Under the pieces are notes generated by a model. That model did not search any database and was not told the origin of the DNA. It saw only the letters and a program-made list of their open reading frames with translations. Shown here one piece after another: positions 6,992 to 14,661 of a DNA stretch of 14,661 nt. A program made the position numbers and the translations under genes. Location: assembly GCA_964517495.1 (NCBI GenBank), contig CAZFER010000108.1, forward strand, positions 1 through 14,661, read 5' to 3'. Numbering within the stretch: the first letter of the stretch is position 1; each line of letters begins with the position of its first letter. This DNA comes from CAZFER01 sp964517495 (lineage in GTDB: Bacteria; Hinthialibacterota; Hinthialibacteria; Hinthialibacterales; Hinthialibacteraceae).

Positions 6992-7372
6992 TCAAATTGA
7001 ATGTGTTTTTGCAATGGCATGGTCCGGGTTTTGATAGGTCAAAGCCCACCACACCACGATAAAGGGTATATGAAAACCAATTATTCCCCAAAATAAAGAA
7101 ATTGAAACCGTTTGAATTACGAATAATCCCAATCCATAGAGAAGCGGGATTTTAACTATAATAATTAATGGCAATAGCAAGTGGCGTTTTGAACCAAAAA
7201 ATTCACCGATCAAGATTTTCCAAACCAGCAAGTTTAAGCTCGACCAAACACCACCGAAAAGTAATCCAAACGCACTGGAATAACCAGCAAGAAAAGCAAG
7301 AGGAATAGCGAGAACGAGCGACAAAACAACGGAAATCAAGAATAATTTCGGCAGACGCTCAGTTCCCACCAT
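6992..7372 (-). CDS. atpI: ATP synthase subunit I-like membrane protein
   Basis: A 126-residue protein with four predicted membrane helices (about 9-30, 34-55, 65-88, 91-112). The GLLFGGVWSSLNLLVWKIL segment (36-54) resembles the ATP synthase I chain family. AtpI proteins lie at the head of atp operons and have been linked to c-ring assembly and, with AtpZ, to divalent-cation handling. Family and position support the assignment; sequence conservation in this family is low. Its ATG at 7372 overlaps the end of atpZ by 14 nt, so the two are translationally coupled. A GTG one codon later has an equally plausible ribosome-binding site. Confidence 0.8.
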   Translation of the reverse strand: MVGTERLPKLFLISVVLSLVLAIPLAFLAGYSSAFGLLFGGVWSSLNLLVWKILIGEFFGSKRHLLLPLIIIVKIPLLYGLGLFVIQTVSISLFWGIIGFHIPFIVVWWALTYQNPDHAIAKTHSI

Positions 7373-7628
7373 TGCGCTCCAAGGTTTCTATAATTCTTTT
7401 TATTAGAAAATAAACTTGTCTACCGGCAGAAATCAGCCCCAAGAACAAAAATAAAATCTTTAACCAATTTGTTTCAAACTTGGAATCCAACCAATATCCA
7501 ATTAAATAGAAGGCGGTTGGATACAAGGCCAAAAAGACCGGAATAAAAAAACACTGTCCTACGATCCTTGCGACTAACACCTTATCTTTATTAAGTTTAG
7601 GCGATGACAATTGGACCGTCCGAAACAT
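7359..7628 (-). CDS. atpZ: AtpZ-like F1Fo ATPase-associated membrane protein
   Basis: An 89-residue protein with two membrane helices (about 27-46 and 55-74) and the AtpZ/AtpI-family signature of a glycine before the motif GYWLDSKF (44-51), then a glycine-containing second helix (FLGLISAG). It is the first gene of the atp operon, the usual place for atpZ. With AtpI it is thought to help assembly or Mg2+/Ca2+ supply; that comes from family knowledge. The ATG at 7628 is forced by an in-frame TAA directly upstream. The nearest GGAGG is 15-16 nt away and inside a hairpin, an unusual arrangement. Confidence 0.82.
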   Translation of the reverse strand: MFRTVQLSSPKLNKDKVLVARIVGQCFFIPVFLALYPTAFYLIGYWLDSKFETNWLKILFLFLGLISAGRQVYFLIKRIIETLERNGGN

Positions 7629-7641
7629 TTTTTAATAAGAA

Positions 7642-7662
7642 AACCCTCCGATTCAGGAGGTT
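7642..7662 (-). promoter_or_regulatory. hairpin in the atp operon leader, attenuator-like
   Basis: In the transcript, AACCTCC and GGAGGGTT pair with one bulged base around a 6-nt loop, followed by TTTTCTTATT. The structure lies about 14 nt before the atpZ start and contains the only GGAGG near it. It could act as a weak terminator/attenuator or hide the ribosome-binding site. The stem is short, so this is tentative. Confidence 0.3.
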
Positions 7663-7673
7663 AATAGAATCAT
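7653..7673 (-). CDS. possible 6-codon leader ORF upstream of atpZ
   Basis: Within the predicted atp leader, an ATG at 7673 reads six codons (MILLTS) to a TGA at 7655-7653, which falls just after the first arm of the leader hairpin. Ribosomes on it could melt the hairpin. No good ribosome-binding site is seen, and an ORF this short arises easily by chance. Confidence 0.12.
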   Translation of the reverse strand: MILLTS

Positions 7674-7691
7674 CAAAACATATCGCTGAAA

Positions 7692-7719
7692 ATTGTATTT
7701 CCCTTCCCAAAGCTGTCAA
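7692..7719 (-). promoter_or_regulatory. sigma70-type promoter of the atp operon
   Basis: On the minus strand a perfect -35 TTGACA (7714-7719) is followed after 16 nt by TACAAT (7692-7697), which differs from the consensus -10 at one position. The predicted start near 7685 gives a leader of about 57 nt before atpZ. It is the best promoter in the window and lies where the operon needs one. Confidence 0.75.
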
Positions 7720-7826
7720 TGGATACAAGCATTCTTGGATAGATTATTCGCTAGTAATCATTCAAAATGGATGGGTTAGATCGAATTGTGAAGGATTAAT
7801 AATTGATTTAGCCTTGAAATACACCT

Positions 7827-7855
7827 TTGTCATCTTCCTGTTTTACCAATAGAAT
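7827..7855 (+). promoter_or_regulatory. sigma70-type promoter for the plus-strand envelope genes
   Basis: TTGTCA (7827-7832) and TAGAAT (7850-7855) each match the consensus at five of six positions and are 17 nt apart. The predicted start near 7862 leaves a leader of about 38 nt before the GTG at 7900. It diverges from the atp promoter, with about 107 nt between the two -35 boxes, room for shared regulation. The 7629-7899 gap has no other gene. Confidence 0.6.
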
Positions 7856-7899
7856 TAATTGATATTCAATCATAAATTAATTTAGATTGGGGGCTTATC

Positions 7900-8712
7900 G
7901 TGAAGTATTTTTTTTCGTTCAAATCCATCATTAGTTGCTTGATTATTATTATGGTTTCATCTCCAATAGTTTTAAGTGATCCATTAATCATTGCTCATCG
8001 GGGCAATAGCAGCGTCGCTCCGGAAAATACCACCGCGGCGGTCAAAAGTGCTGTGAATTTGAGCCCTCGGCCCGCGTTTATAGAAATTGATTTACACCGC
8101 TCAAAAGACGGCAAACTGATGGTTTGCCATGATGACACGACCTTAAGAACCACTGGTGTGGCGGGCATGATTCGGGAAATGCTGTTCACTGATTTAAGAA
8201 AGTTGGATGCCGGTTACAAAAAGGTGTTTAAAGACCAATACAAGGGTGAGAAAATCCCCACTCTAACCGAAGTGCTTAATGCCGTCCCGGCTGAATCTAC
8301 AGGGGTTATGATTGAATGCAAACAGTTATTGCTTGAGGATGCCGTCATCGATTTGCTTAAACAGCGGGAGGAAATTGACAAGCATGTGTTAGCCTCTTTT
8401 GATGAATTGACCATCTATCGGGCTAAAAAAATCGAACCCACGTTAAAAACCCTTTATCTCACTGGCGATTTAACCAACACCAGTTTGTGGCGTTCTGTTG
8501 ATGTTAAAGCGGATATTATTGGTGCGGGCATTAAATCTGAATCGAAATGGATTAGAGCGGCGCAATCAAAAGGATTTAAAGTGTGGGTTTGGACTGTGGA
8601 TGATGAGAGTAAAATGTTAGAGTTGGCCAAAATCGGAGTGGACGGCATTATCACCAATAAACCAGCCTTGGCCCATCGGGTGCTTATCTCCAATAAAGCC
8701 GGCAGACGGTAA
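7900..8712 (+). CDS. secreted glycerophosphodiester phosphodiesterase
   Basis: Predicted to hydrolyse glycerophosphodiesters, the deacylated phospholipid head groups, to glycerol-3-phosphate and an alcohol. The 270 residues start with a signal peptide (about 1-26), placing the enzyme outside the cytoplasm. The GDPD TIM-barrel motifs are in order: AHRG (His33, Arg34), PEN (Glu42), IEIDLHRSKDG (Glu62, Asp64), CHDDTTLRTTG (His77), a MIECK strand (Glu139, Lys141), VWVWTVDD (228-235) and GVDGIITNKP (247-255). All expected metal-binding and catalytic residues are present. The start is a GTG after GGGGG. It heads a same-strand run with the HtrA-like and AsmA-like genes. It resembles GlpQ/UgpQ-type enzymes, but the substrate cannot be told. 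Confidence 0.93.
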   Translation: MKYFFSFKSIISCLIIIMVSSPIVLSDPLIIAHRGNSSVAPENTTAAVKSAVNLSPRPAFIEIDLHRSKDGKLMVCHDDTTLRTTGVAGMIREMLFTDLRKLDAGYKKVFKDQYKGEKIPTLTEVLNAVPAESTGVMIECKQLLLEDAVIDLLKQREEIDKHVLASFDELTIYRAKKIEPTLKTLYLTGDLTNTSLWRSVDVKADIIGAGIKSESKWIRAAQSKGFKVWVWTVDDESKMLELAKIGVDGIITNKPALAHRVLISNKAGRR

Positions 8713-8754
8713 TATTTTGTTAGATATATCGCATACTCCTTGCAGAGGAATAGA

Positions 8755-9882
8755 ATGGACCCCACAAATCGAAGAACGCTAAGACTTGTTTTTATATTCA
8801 TTGCGATCGCGTTTGTTGTAACCCTTCTCAATCTTTTCACCATTCCCAATCCCTTAATTCGGCCGTTTATACGGCCAGCCGCCACTCCGCGGCCTGTGGC
8901 ACAACCGCCAGGGGAATTAGGCGCAGACGAAAAAGCCACCATCGAAGTGTTTAAACGCGTTTCACCATCAGTGGTGTTTATCACCACCTCAAAACGCATC
9001 CGGCGGGATTTTTCATTTAATATCTTTGAAATTCCGCAAGGCAGTGGCTCCGGTTTTATTTGGGATCATGAGGGCCATGTGGTTACCAATTACCATGTTG
9101 TATACAAAGCGGATATCATCCAGGTGGCTCTTCCCGATCAGACTGTGGTGACTGGTTTCAAAGTAGGTGAAGATCCGGATCATGACCTGGCGGTATTACG
9201 CATCCAAGCCATGCCCAATAAACTTCAGCCTGTAATTATAGGCACCTCGAAGGACTTGCAAGTTGGCCAAAAAGTGCTGGCGATTGGCAATCCGTTCGGC
9301 CTTGATTCAACACTAACCACTGGAATCATCAGTGCGTTAGGGCGCACCATCACATCCGTAAATGAAAAAACCATCTTTGATGTCATCCAAACCGATGCGG
9401 CTATTAATCCCGGCAATTCCGGAGGACCCCTGTTGGATTCATTTGGACGGGTGATAGGAGTAAACACCGCGATTTACAGCCCAACCGGTTCAAATTCGGG
9501 AATTGGGTTTGCCGTGCCTATTGATACTGTCAACCGTATAGTTCCCCAGTTGATTTCCAAGGGAAAAGTACCCCGGCCTCATATTGGTATATATATGGTG
9601 AGTGATTCATTCGCCAAGCGGTGGGATGTCGATGGTGTGATTATTCGTGATGTGGTTCCCAATAGCCCTGCTGACAAGGCTGGTCTTAAAGGGATTCGAG
9701 AAACACAAGCGGGTAATATCTTTTTGGGTGATGCGATCGTTGCCCTGAATGACAAGCCGATTGAAACAAATGACGATCTCTTTCGCCTGCTGGAAGAACA
9801 TAAACCCGGTGATGAAATCGTATTAACCGTCCTTCGGGATGATAAAAAAGAGAAAGTGGATTTAAAATTGGGGATGCATTAA
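8755..9882 (+). CDS. membrane-anchored HtrA/Deg-family serine protease with one PDZ domain
   Basis: A periplasmic quality-control protease. The 375 residues comprise a membrane anchor (about 11-29), a Pro-rich linker (31-53), a trypsin-like domain (about 60-270) and one PDZ domain (about 275-370). The triad is His114 (TNYHVV), Asp144 (DHDLAVLRI) and Ser222 (NPGNSGGPLL); the AIGNPFGLDSTLTTGIIS segment (176-193) is also typical. The single PDZ and N-terminal anchor resemble DegS or actinobacterial/Deg-type HtrA more than two-PDZ DegP. DegS-like stress signalling is possible, but no sigmaE or RseA gene is present here. I choose the ATG at 8755 with AGAGG upstream over a TTG at 8740. It follows the GDPD gene after 42 nt with no terminator visible. 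Confidence 0.95.
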   Translation: MDPTNRRTLRLVFIFIAIAFVVTLLNLFTIPNPLIRPFIRPAATPRPVAQPPGELGADEKATIEVFKRVSPSVVFITTSKRIRRDFSFNIFEIPQGSGSGFIWDHEGHVVTNYHVVYKADIIQVALPDQTVVTGFKVGEDPDHDLAVLRIQAMPNKLQPVIIGTSKDLQVGQKVLAIGNPFGLDSTLTTGIISALGRTITSVNEKTIFDVIQTDAAINPGNSGGPLLDSFGRVIGVNTAIYSPTGSNSGIGFAVPIDTVNRIVPQLISKGKVPRPHIGIYMVSDSFAKRWDVDGVIIRDVVPNSPADKAGLKGIRETQAGNIFLGDAIVALNDKPIETNDDLFRLLEEHKPGDEIVLTVLRDDKKEKVDLKLGMH

Positions 9883-9899
9883 TCCATTGGCCATGAAGG

Positions 9900-12800
9900 A
9901 TGAAACGCATAATTCCAAATCGGTTGAAAAAGCTTTTCATTCGCATACTTCTATATGTGTTTGCATTCACAATACTTTTATGGTTATCGATCCCGTGGAT
10001 CAGTCAAATTCCCGCGGTCAAAACATGGATTGAATCCTATTTATCCGATACCTCTGGTTACAATATAACCATTAACTCAATGGGATTGGGATTGTTAGGG
10101 GATACCACTGTTTCTTCACTCTCACTCGTTGATGAAAATAGTTCGTTTTATGCTGATGTTGGAGAGGTCTCTCTTAACAGCCCTTTATCTTCCAAGCCCT
10201 TCACTCAACTGTCAAACATTGACACAAAGTATAGTGGCCAACAGGTTTTCTCTGCATCACATGCTTCATTCCTTTGGCAAAACGGTTGGAATATCAATCA
10301 TATCCAATCTAAAATTTCGCAGGCACGAATCAATATACCAGCCTTGTTTAATCTTCCCCTAAACGGGGATAAAGATAAATCAACACCTTTGAACATCCCT
10401 CATAACTCATCGATTGAATTGGATCGTATACATTTGTTTTGGCCGGATGTGTTAGACGACAATACATTGAGTGGATCAATTGAAACGGATGGCAAAGGCA
10501 CCACCGCAACCGTCCGCTTTCAATTTCAGAGAGGGCAAGGCCTGATTAAACTCAACACAACATTCAATATCGAAAAACAGGCGATTGAACAAGCTGACAC
10601 CCACATTACAAAATTACCGATTTTGTATCAATCGCCCATCGCTATTTCAGGCATCCTTGACGGCACAGCGTCAATCCAGCAGGCAAATGAAGGGTATTCA
10701 TTTGCAGCCCATCTGACCACGTATGACTTGTCATATACACCAATCGCTTTACATAACATTCATTTACCAACCGCATCTCTCAAACTGTATGGCCAACTCA
10801 ATCAGGATTATCAACCAGTGCAGTTTGCTTCAAGGCTGGTTCATGCTCAAGGAACATATCAACATTCCAATTTGGGAGAGTTTATAATTCCCGATGGCAC
10901 AATGCACTTAACCATGGATCATGCTGAAGGACGAGTGGAATCGCATTGGGAACTTGTTGACCTTGCTGACATCCATATTCAGTCATCCACCTCCAGATGG
11001 TCAAAGGATATACCTTTTGACATAAGCTTCCATCTTAAATCTGTACCATTCTCTGAGATATTGGATCATTTACCGCAATCCTTACAAACTGAATTGGAAC
11101 GCCTCGACGGTCTTATTTCGTTTCAAGGAGGATTTCAATGTCATGCAAAAGATGTTAGCCACGTCACGGCGGATTTTTCCATAACACAAGGGACATATAA
11201 GTCTGAACAACTTACTTTGGAGAATCTTAAAATCAGTGGAAATGCAAAAGGCAGTTTAAATGAGGGGATCATGTTTTGTGATGCATCCACGGATATGCAA
11301 ATCACAGCAACAGAACAACGCCGGTTGGAAACATCAATCGAATCGATTCAAGGGAATATAAACTACCGCCTTAATCCGATGAATTTTACCATCACCGTCG
11401 ATCAAGCGGAGTCGGATATCATTCAATCCATCAATGCGAGATATACATCAAACGGGGAATGGGATTTAGCTGGAGCACTGTCGCTGGATACTCAAATTCA
11501 ACGAATTTGGGAAGTGATTTTCCCAGATTCAGAGCGTGAGATGTATGCTATGGGATCGTTGGATATTCGGTTGGATGGGGATTTATCCACGATACAATTC
11601 AAGGTGGACAGTCCGGATATGACGGTGTATTCCTTTAGCCATGATCCAGCCTTTGGAATGCAGTTGAGAAAACTCAATTGGCAGGGCAAGTTAAACATAT
11701 TTCCCAAAATAACTTACACCTCCACCCTATCCGCCGCAACACCCTATATCTCCTATAAAGGCAATGATTGTGAATGGCCGGGGCAGGAGATGTCATTGTC
11801 AATCCAGTCTCCAACGACAAATCATTCATCCTATCAATTCAATATAATTCCACCTGGAGGTGGTGCAATCGATGGCAAGTTAAACAACGATAGTTCAATT
11901 CAGGTTGATATGACAAACATCGACATGGAATCGTTTGTGCTTCCAGTTGTTTCACGCTTTGGGCTTGGCTTGGAAAACAAAGATAAACTTTGGGGAATCA
12001 CGGCCAGTGGTTTGCTAAGCAGTCAGTTAGATTACTCCATATCAAAGGATAGTTTTATGGTAAACGGTTCAGCAGAACTTATGCAAAGCGATATTACATA
12101 TTCCGCCACACCGCAGATTAAATTCAAAAATGCTTCATTAAATACACCATTCAGTTTTCCGATAAATTACAGGGCTTTGCCCAGATATTCGTTAGAGTTT
12201 TGCGCCGATACCCTTACGGTGGATGAAAATACTCTAAACGATATTGATTTCACGATCCCTATAGCAGCAAAACAGATTGCAGCACCAACTGAATTTTCAA
12301 TACCTGTTTTTGGTGGAGAGATTCAGTTTCAATCATTGGAATTAACAGACTGGGATACCCCAACACCCAGCCTCAAGAGCCGCATCCATTTCAATCAACT
12401 TGACGTGAAGAAACTAAGCCAAAGCCTCCCCCTTCTTCCCCAACGGGGTACATTGGATGGTCAACTTGATAGTATCACCTTTTCAAAGGACCTGTTTCAA
12501 TTAAAAGGAGAATTGGAAATCCATATATTCGATGGCCGGATGATCCTGCATGATATTTACATCAAAGATCCATTTGCTGATTACAAGCGTATTGGAGTGG
12601 ATGTTGAGTTGGAACATCTCGATCTAAAGCCTTTCTCTTCCTATTTTAATTTGGGCGTCATCACGGGAAGATTGTCGGGTAAAATGAAAGAGGTGCAAAT
12701 CGAGATTCCCCCTGCGGATTCCGGAGAATTAATCAAACCTGTTCGATTTGATATCGAAGTCAAAAGTGATTCACTTGAAGAAGAAACCATCAGTTATGAC

Positions 12801-13109
12801 ACCCTGATGCTAATTATGAAACTGGGGCAAAATGATGTTCCTGCTGAAGGGTTTGTCAAGCGTAAGAATTACAATTATTCCGGCCTGGGATTACGGGCTA
12901 TCCTGCAGGACGACGAGATGCAACTAAGGGGAACCTTGAAAAACGAGTACCTCATTGGGCACACAAAAAATAAAATGAGTTTGTTTGGATTTGATATATA
13001 CTTTTCTGATACCGTGGGTGTACGCTTTCCTGATTCGAAAAAGACATTGGATTTCGATGATTTTTGGATGAATCTGCTGAATATGACCAAACGGCTTTCT
13101 CCCGAGTAA
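9900..13109 (+). CDS. large AsmA/TamB/YdbH-like membrane-anchored envelope protein
   Basis: A 1069-residue protein with one N-terminal membrane helix (about 12-34) and a very long beta-rich remainder. After the helix come WIESYLSDTSGYNITINS and a segment about lipid-facing repeats of the pattern seen in AsmA, TamB and YdbH proteins. The C-terminal part has further family-like features: FDGRM (from 877), repeated LDL strands and ITGRLSGKM (921-929). In that superfamily the proteins form long hydrophobic grooves bridging inner and outer membrane for phospholipid transport; that role is inference here. The exact subfamily is unclear and no C-terminal TamB-type motif is obvious. The ATG at 9900 has only a poorly spaced AAGG. 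It follows the protease gene after 17 nt. Confidence 0.6.
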   Translation: MKRIIPNRLKKLFIRILLYVFAFTILLWLSIPWISQIPAVKTWIESYLSDTSGYNITINSMGLGLLGDTTVSSLSLVDENSSFYADVGEVSLNSPLSSKPFTQLSNIDTKYSGQQVFSASHASFLWQNGWNINHIQSKISQARINIPALFNLPLNGDKDKSTPLNIPHNSSIELDRIHLFWPDVLDDNTLSGSIETDGKGTTATVRFQFQRGQGLIKLNTTFNIEKQAIEQADTHITKLPILYQSPIAISGILDGTASIQQANEGYSFAAHLTTYDLSYTPIALHNIHLPTASLKLYGQLNQDYQPVQFASRLVHAQGTYQHSNLGEFIIPDGTMHLTMDHAEGRVESHWELVDLADIHIQSSTSRWSKDIPFDISFHLKSVPFSEILDHLPQSLQTELERLDGLISFQGGFQCHAKDVSHVTADFSITQGTYKSEQLTLENLKISGNAKGSLNEGIMFCDASTDMQITATEQRRLETSIESIQGNINYRLNPMNFTITVDQAESDIIQSINARYTSNGEWDLAGALSLDTQIQRIWEVIFPDSEREMYAMGSLDIRLDGDLSTIQFKVDSPDMTVYSFSHDPAFGMQLRKLNWQGKLNIFPKITYTSTLSAATPYISYKGNDCEWPGQEMSLSIQSPTTNHSSYQFNIIPPGGGAIDGKLNNDSSIQVDMTNIDMESFVLPVVSRFGLGLENKDKLWGITASGLLSSQLDYSISKDSFMVNGSAELMQSDITYSATPQIKFKNASLNTPFSFPINYRALPRYSLEFCADTLTVDENTLNDIDFTIPIAAKQIAAPTEFSIPVFGGEIQFQSLELTDWDTPTPSLKSRIHFNQLDVKKLSQSLPLLPQRGTLDGQLDSITFSKDLFQLKGELEIHIFDGRMILHDIYIKDPFADYKRIGVDVELEHLDLKPFSSYFNLGVITGRLSGKMKEVQIEIPPADSGELIKPVRFDIEVKSDSLEEETISYDTLMLIMKLGQNDVPAEGFVKRKNYNYSGLGLRAILQDDEMQLRGTLKNEYLIGHTKNKMSLFGFDIYFSDTVGVRFPDSKKTLDFDDFWMNLLNMTKRLSPE

Positions 13110-13121
13110 TCTCTTCCATGG

Positions 13122-14441
13122 TTAATCGGACTGATAGGCGTTCACAATGAAATCACCGATGGCTTTACCAATGGCTTCCAATCCCCGTGAATTGAAGTGG
13201 CAGCAATTATCGCTATATACCGTTTCTGGTTCATCCTTGAACAGCATGGTCAAGTCACAAAAATACACTCCACGGTCGATCAATTCTTCGCCTGCGTTGA
13301 TCAAGTAATGGTATCCCTGGTTTGCAGGCTCCTGGTAACGTTGATTGTTAAGGTAGCGAGATTGTTCTTCGGGTGAGAAGGGTTTGGAATTTTCAACATA
13401 TTGATTGGGCTGCAGAATATGAAAATATCGGCTTTTTTTACCCTTACACAAATCGTGCATTTGTATCGAGCAGTTTTTCCAAAAATCGGCTAGTTGTTTG
13501 TACATATCATTTTCTGTTTCGTATTGGAATTCCGGACCATTTAATTTGATATCCATATCACGCCGCTGTGTGGATTGCAGTTCGGCTCGAATTTGTTGAA
13601 GATGATTCAACGCCGAGCGGTCATACAGTTTCCACAATAAATTGAGCGTAACGCTGTGGCGAAGAATGGGGTAATTCATGAATTGTGCCCAACCAGCCCG
13701 ATTTTCTTCGTAAAGCGCTATTTTCCCCACCGTTCGCAAGGTGTCTTCATCCGGACTGGATTTTATCCCATCCAACCAACTTCCACCTCGCGGGAAAAAG
13801 GGATTCACCTTTTGGGGAATATTTACGGCAGCCGGCAAAACAATCTCATTAAACCCATCAATGTTTACCACGATATCATAATAAGCCCCCATCCCCATCA
13901 AAAAATTCAAAACCATTAACTGCTGAGGTTGTTTATAACCGCCAATGCATGTGTTTAAAAATAGGATTTCCTGATCCGCGAATGGAGGAATCGATTTAAG
14001 CCGATCGGCTATTTGTGAATGATCATGCTCGTGCCGCACGATTTGCCCAGCGACCGAACCTCCAGTAAAAAGCACAACCAACTTTTGAGGATCATTTTTT
14101 TGTATAATGGGATAGTCATTCCAAAATCCAAAGTCACTATCGATATTCTTTACCCGGTCAGGAAGGTTACGATTGATGTAATCGGGATCGAACACATACC
14201 CAAAATAAGGATGAAGCATGATCCTTTCATTCGCGGGATTTTTACTGGCATCAAATGCGTTATATTCATTGTAAAACAGCGAGGGTTGCTCAGCGATCTG
14301 CTTTTTCAAATCATGAAACGAATGAAAGGAAAATAGATCATGGGTAAGAAAATACACGCCAGCGAAAGAAAGCAGTTCCACTGTTACATAAACGATCCCA
14401 ATGAGCAACATATAAAACAGAATTCTCTTTTTGAATGACAT
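13122..14441 (-). CDS. membrane-anchored SGNH/GDSL-hydrolase-like protein
   Basis: A 439-residue protein with an N-terminal membrane helix (about 7-31) and a presumably periplasmic domain. SGNH-like blocks appear in order: TGGS with nucleophile candidate Ser129 (VVLFTGGSVAGQ), NIDGFNE with Asn198, and DNCCHFNSRG with Asp411 and His415 four residues apart, as in the usual DxxH variant block. Family members are esterases or O-acyl-modifying enzymes of polysaccharides and lipids; the substrate cannot be inferred. The TGGS form replaces the classic GDS, as in several uncharacterised membrane-bound SGNH families. It converges on the AsmA-like gene with 12 nt between stops. The ATG at 14441 has a weak GGAA ribosome-binding site, and I see no confident promoter. 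Confidence 0.7.
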   Translation of the reverse strand: MSFKKRILFYMLLIGIVYVTVELLSFAGVYFLTHDLFSFHSFHDLKKQIAEQPSLFYNEYNAFDASKNPANERIMLHPYFGYVFDPDYINRNLPDRVKNIDSDFGFWNDYPIIQKNDPQKLVVLFTGGSVAGQIVRHEHDHSQIADRLKSIPPFADQEILFLNTCIGGYKQPQQLMVLNFLMGMGAYYDIVVNIDGFNEIVLPAAVNIPQKVNPFFPRGGSWLDGIKSSPDEDTLRTVGKIALYEENRAGWAQFMNYPILRHSVTLNLLWKLYDRSALNHLQQIRAELQSTQRRDMDIKLNGPEFQYETENDMYKQLADFWKNCSIQMHDLCKGKKSRYFHILQPNQYVENSKPFSPEEQSRYLNNQRYQEPANQGYHYLINAGEELIDRGVYFCDLTMLFKDEPETVYSDNCCHFNSRGLEAIGKAIGDFIVNAYQSD

Positions 14442-14540
14442 GAAGTTTTATTCCAAATTTCAGGATATATAAAATCCCTATTCTATAGTTTTTCTGCCGG
14501 TAAGTGCAGGCGTATGGAGGTTCATTCATCAAGCTGAAAT

Positions 14541-14570
14541 CGTAGGATGAGTTGCGTTGTTTCACCCATC
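14541..14570 (+). repeat. 30-bp palindromic repeat, copy 2
   Basis: This stretch matches the reverse complement of 3032-3061 at 24 of 30 positions. It keeps the flanking CGTAGG and the outer stem (GATGAGT pairing with ACCCATC with one mismatch), while the loop differs. It lies about 100 nt upstream of the SGNH-like gene. Conservation of stems over loops is the pattern expected of REP-like dispersed hairpins. Confidence 0.5.
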
Positions 14571-14598
14571 GAGAGTATATGCGAATGTTGGTTTCTCA

Positions 14599-14646
14599 GG
14601 AGGAGCCGTTTTCACGTATAACGGCTCGGCGGGAGCCTCGCCCTCC
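14599..14646. repeat. double hairpin framed by GGAGG/CCTCC
   Basis: GAGCCGTT (14603-14610) and AACGGCTC (14620-14627) form a perfect 8-bp stem. It is directly followed by a second hairpin, GGCGGG (14628-14633) with CTCGCC (14637-14642), containing one G-T wobble. GGAGG (14599-14603) and CCTCC (14642-14646) could close both into a branched structure. No U-run follows. The rest of 14442-14661 holds no gene that I can support. Confidence 0.45.
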
Positions 14647-14661
14647 CTATTCAACGATCCA

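Noticed and set aside
7604..7852. 82-codon plus-strand ORF in the divergent gap
   Set aside because: It overlaps the start of atpZ, runs across both predicted promoters, lacks a ribosome-binding site and resembles no family.
14338..14565. 75-codon minus-strand ORF upstream of the SGNH-like gene
   Set aside because: It overlaps the SGNH-like gene in another frame, crosses the palindromic repeat and has no family resemblance.

Overview
The window is chromosomal DNA from a Gram-negative (diderm) bacterium. The best-supported content is a complete F-type ATP synthase operon on the minus strand. Facing away from it on the plus strand is a three-gene run of envelope-associated proteins, and a convergent minus-strand gene closes the right side. 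The proteins are clear family members, but I cannot place them confidently in a phylum. Moderate GC, dispersed GC-rich intergenic hairpins and the gene mix fit an uncultured candidate-phylum or PVC-like bacterium; this is an impression, not a determination. TGA ends real genes here (atpZ, atpI), so there is no sign of an altered code.

Layout. Bases 1-306 carry no convincing gene but are rich in inverted repeats. From about 7628 down to 307 the minus strand encodes, in transcription order, atpZ, atpI, atpB (a), atpE (c), atpF (b), atpH (delta), atpA (alpha), atpG (gamma), atpD (beta) and atpC (epsilon). This is the standard bacterial order, with a consensus-like sigma70 promoter at 7692-7719. 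The first part of the operon is tightly packed, with overlaps at atpZ/atpI and coupled GTG starts at atpF and atpH. The F1 genes from atpA on are separated by longer gaps, and atpA, atpG and atpC are each followed within 8-18 nt by a stem-loop. The c subunit has a proton-type binding site. The epsilon subunit is only 85 residues and lacks the C-terminal helical domain.

From 7900 to 13109 the plus strand carries a secreted glycerophosphodiester phosphodiesterase, a membrane-anchored HtrA/Deg serine protease with one PDZ domain, and a 1069-residue AsmA/TamB/YdbH-like membrane-anchored protein. They are 42 and 17 nt apart and probably form one transcript from a promoter at 7827-7855. Together they suggest an envelope lipid and protein quality-control unit, an inference from family and position. 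A membrane-anchored SGNH-hydrolase-like protein (13122-14441, minus) converges on it with only 12 nt between the stop codons.

I found no phage, CRISPR, toxin-antitoxin, transposase or defence genes, and nothing I would call a new system. The most interesting points are the truncated epsilon, the stem-loops behind individual F1 genes, a 30-bp hairpin repeat present twice in the window, the structured left flank, and the uncharacterised AsmA-like protein.
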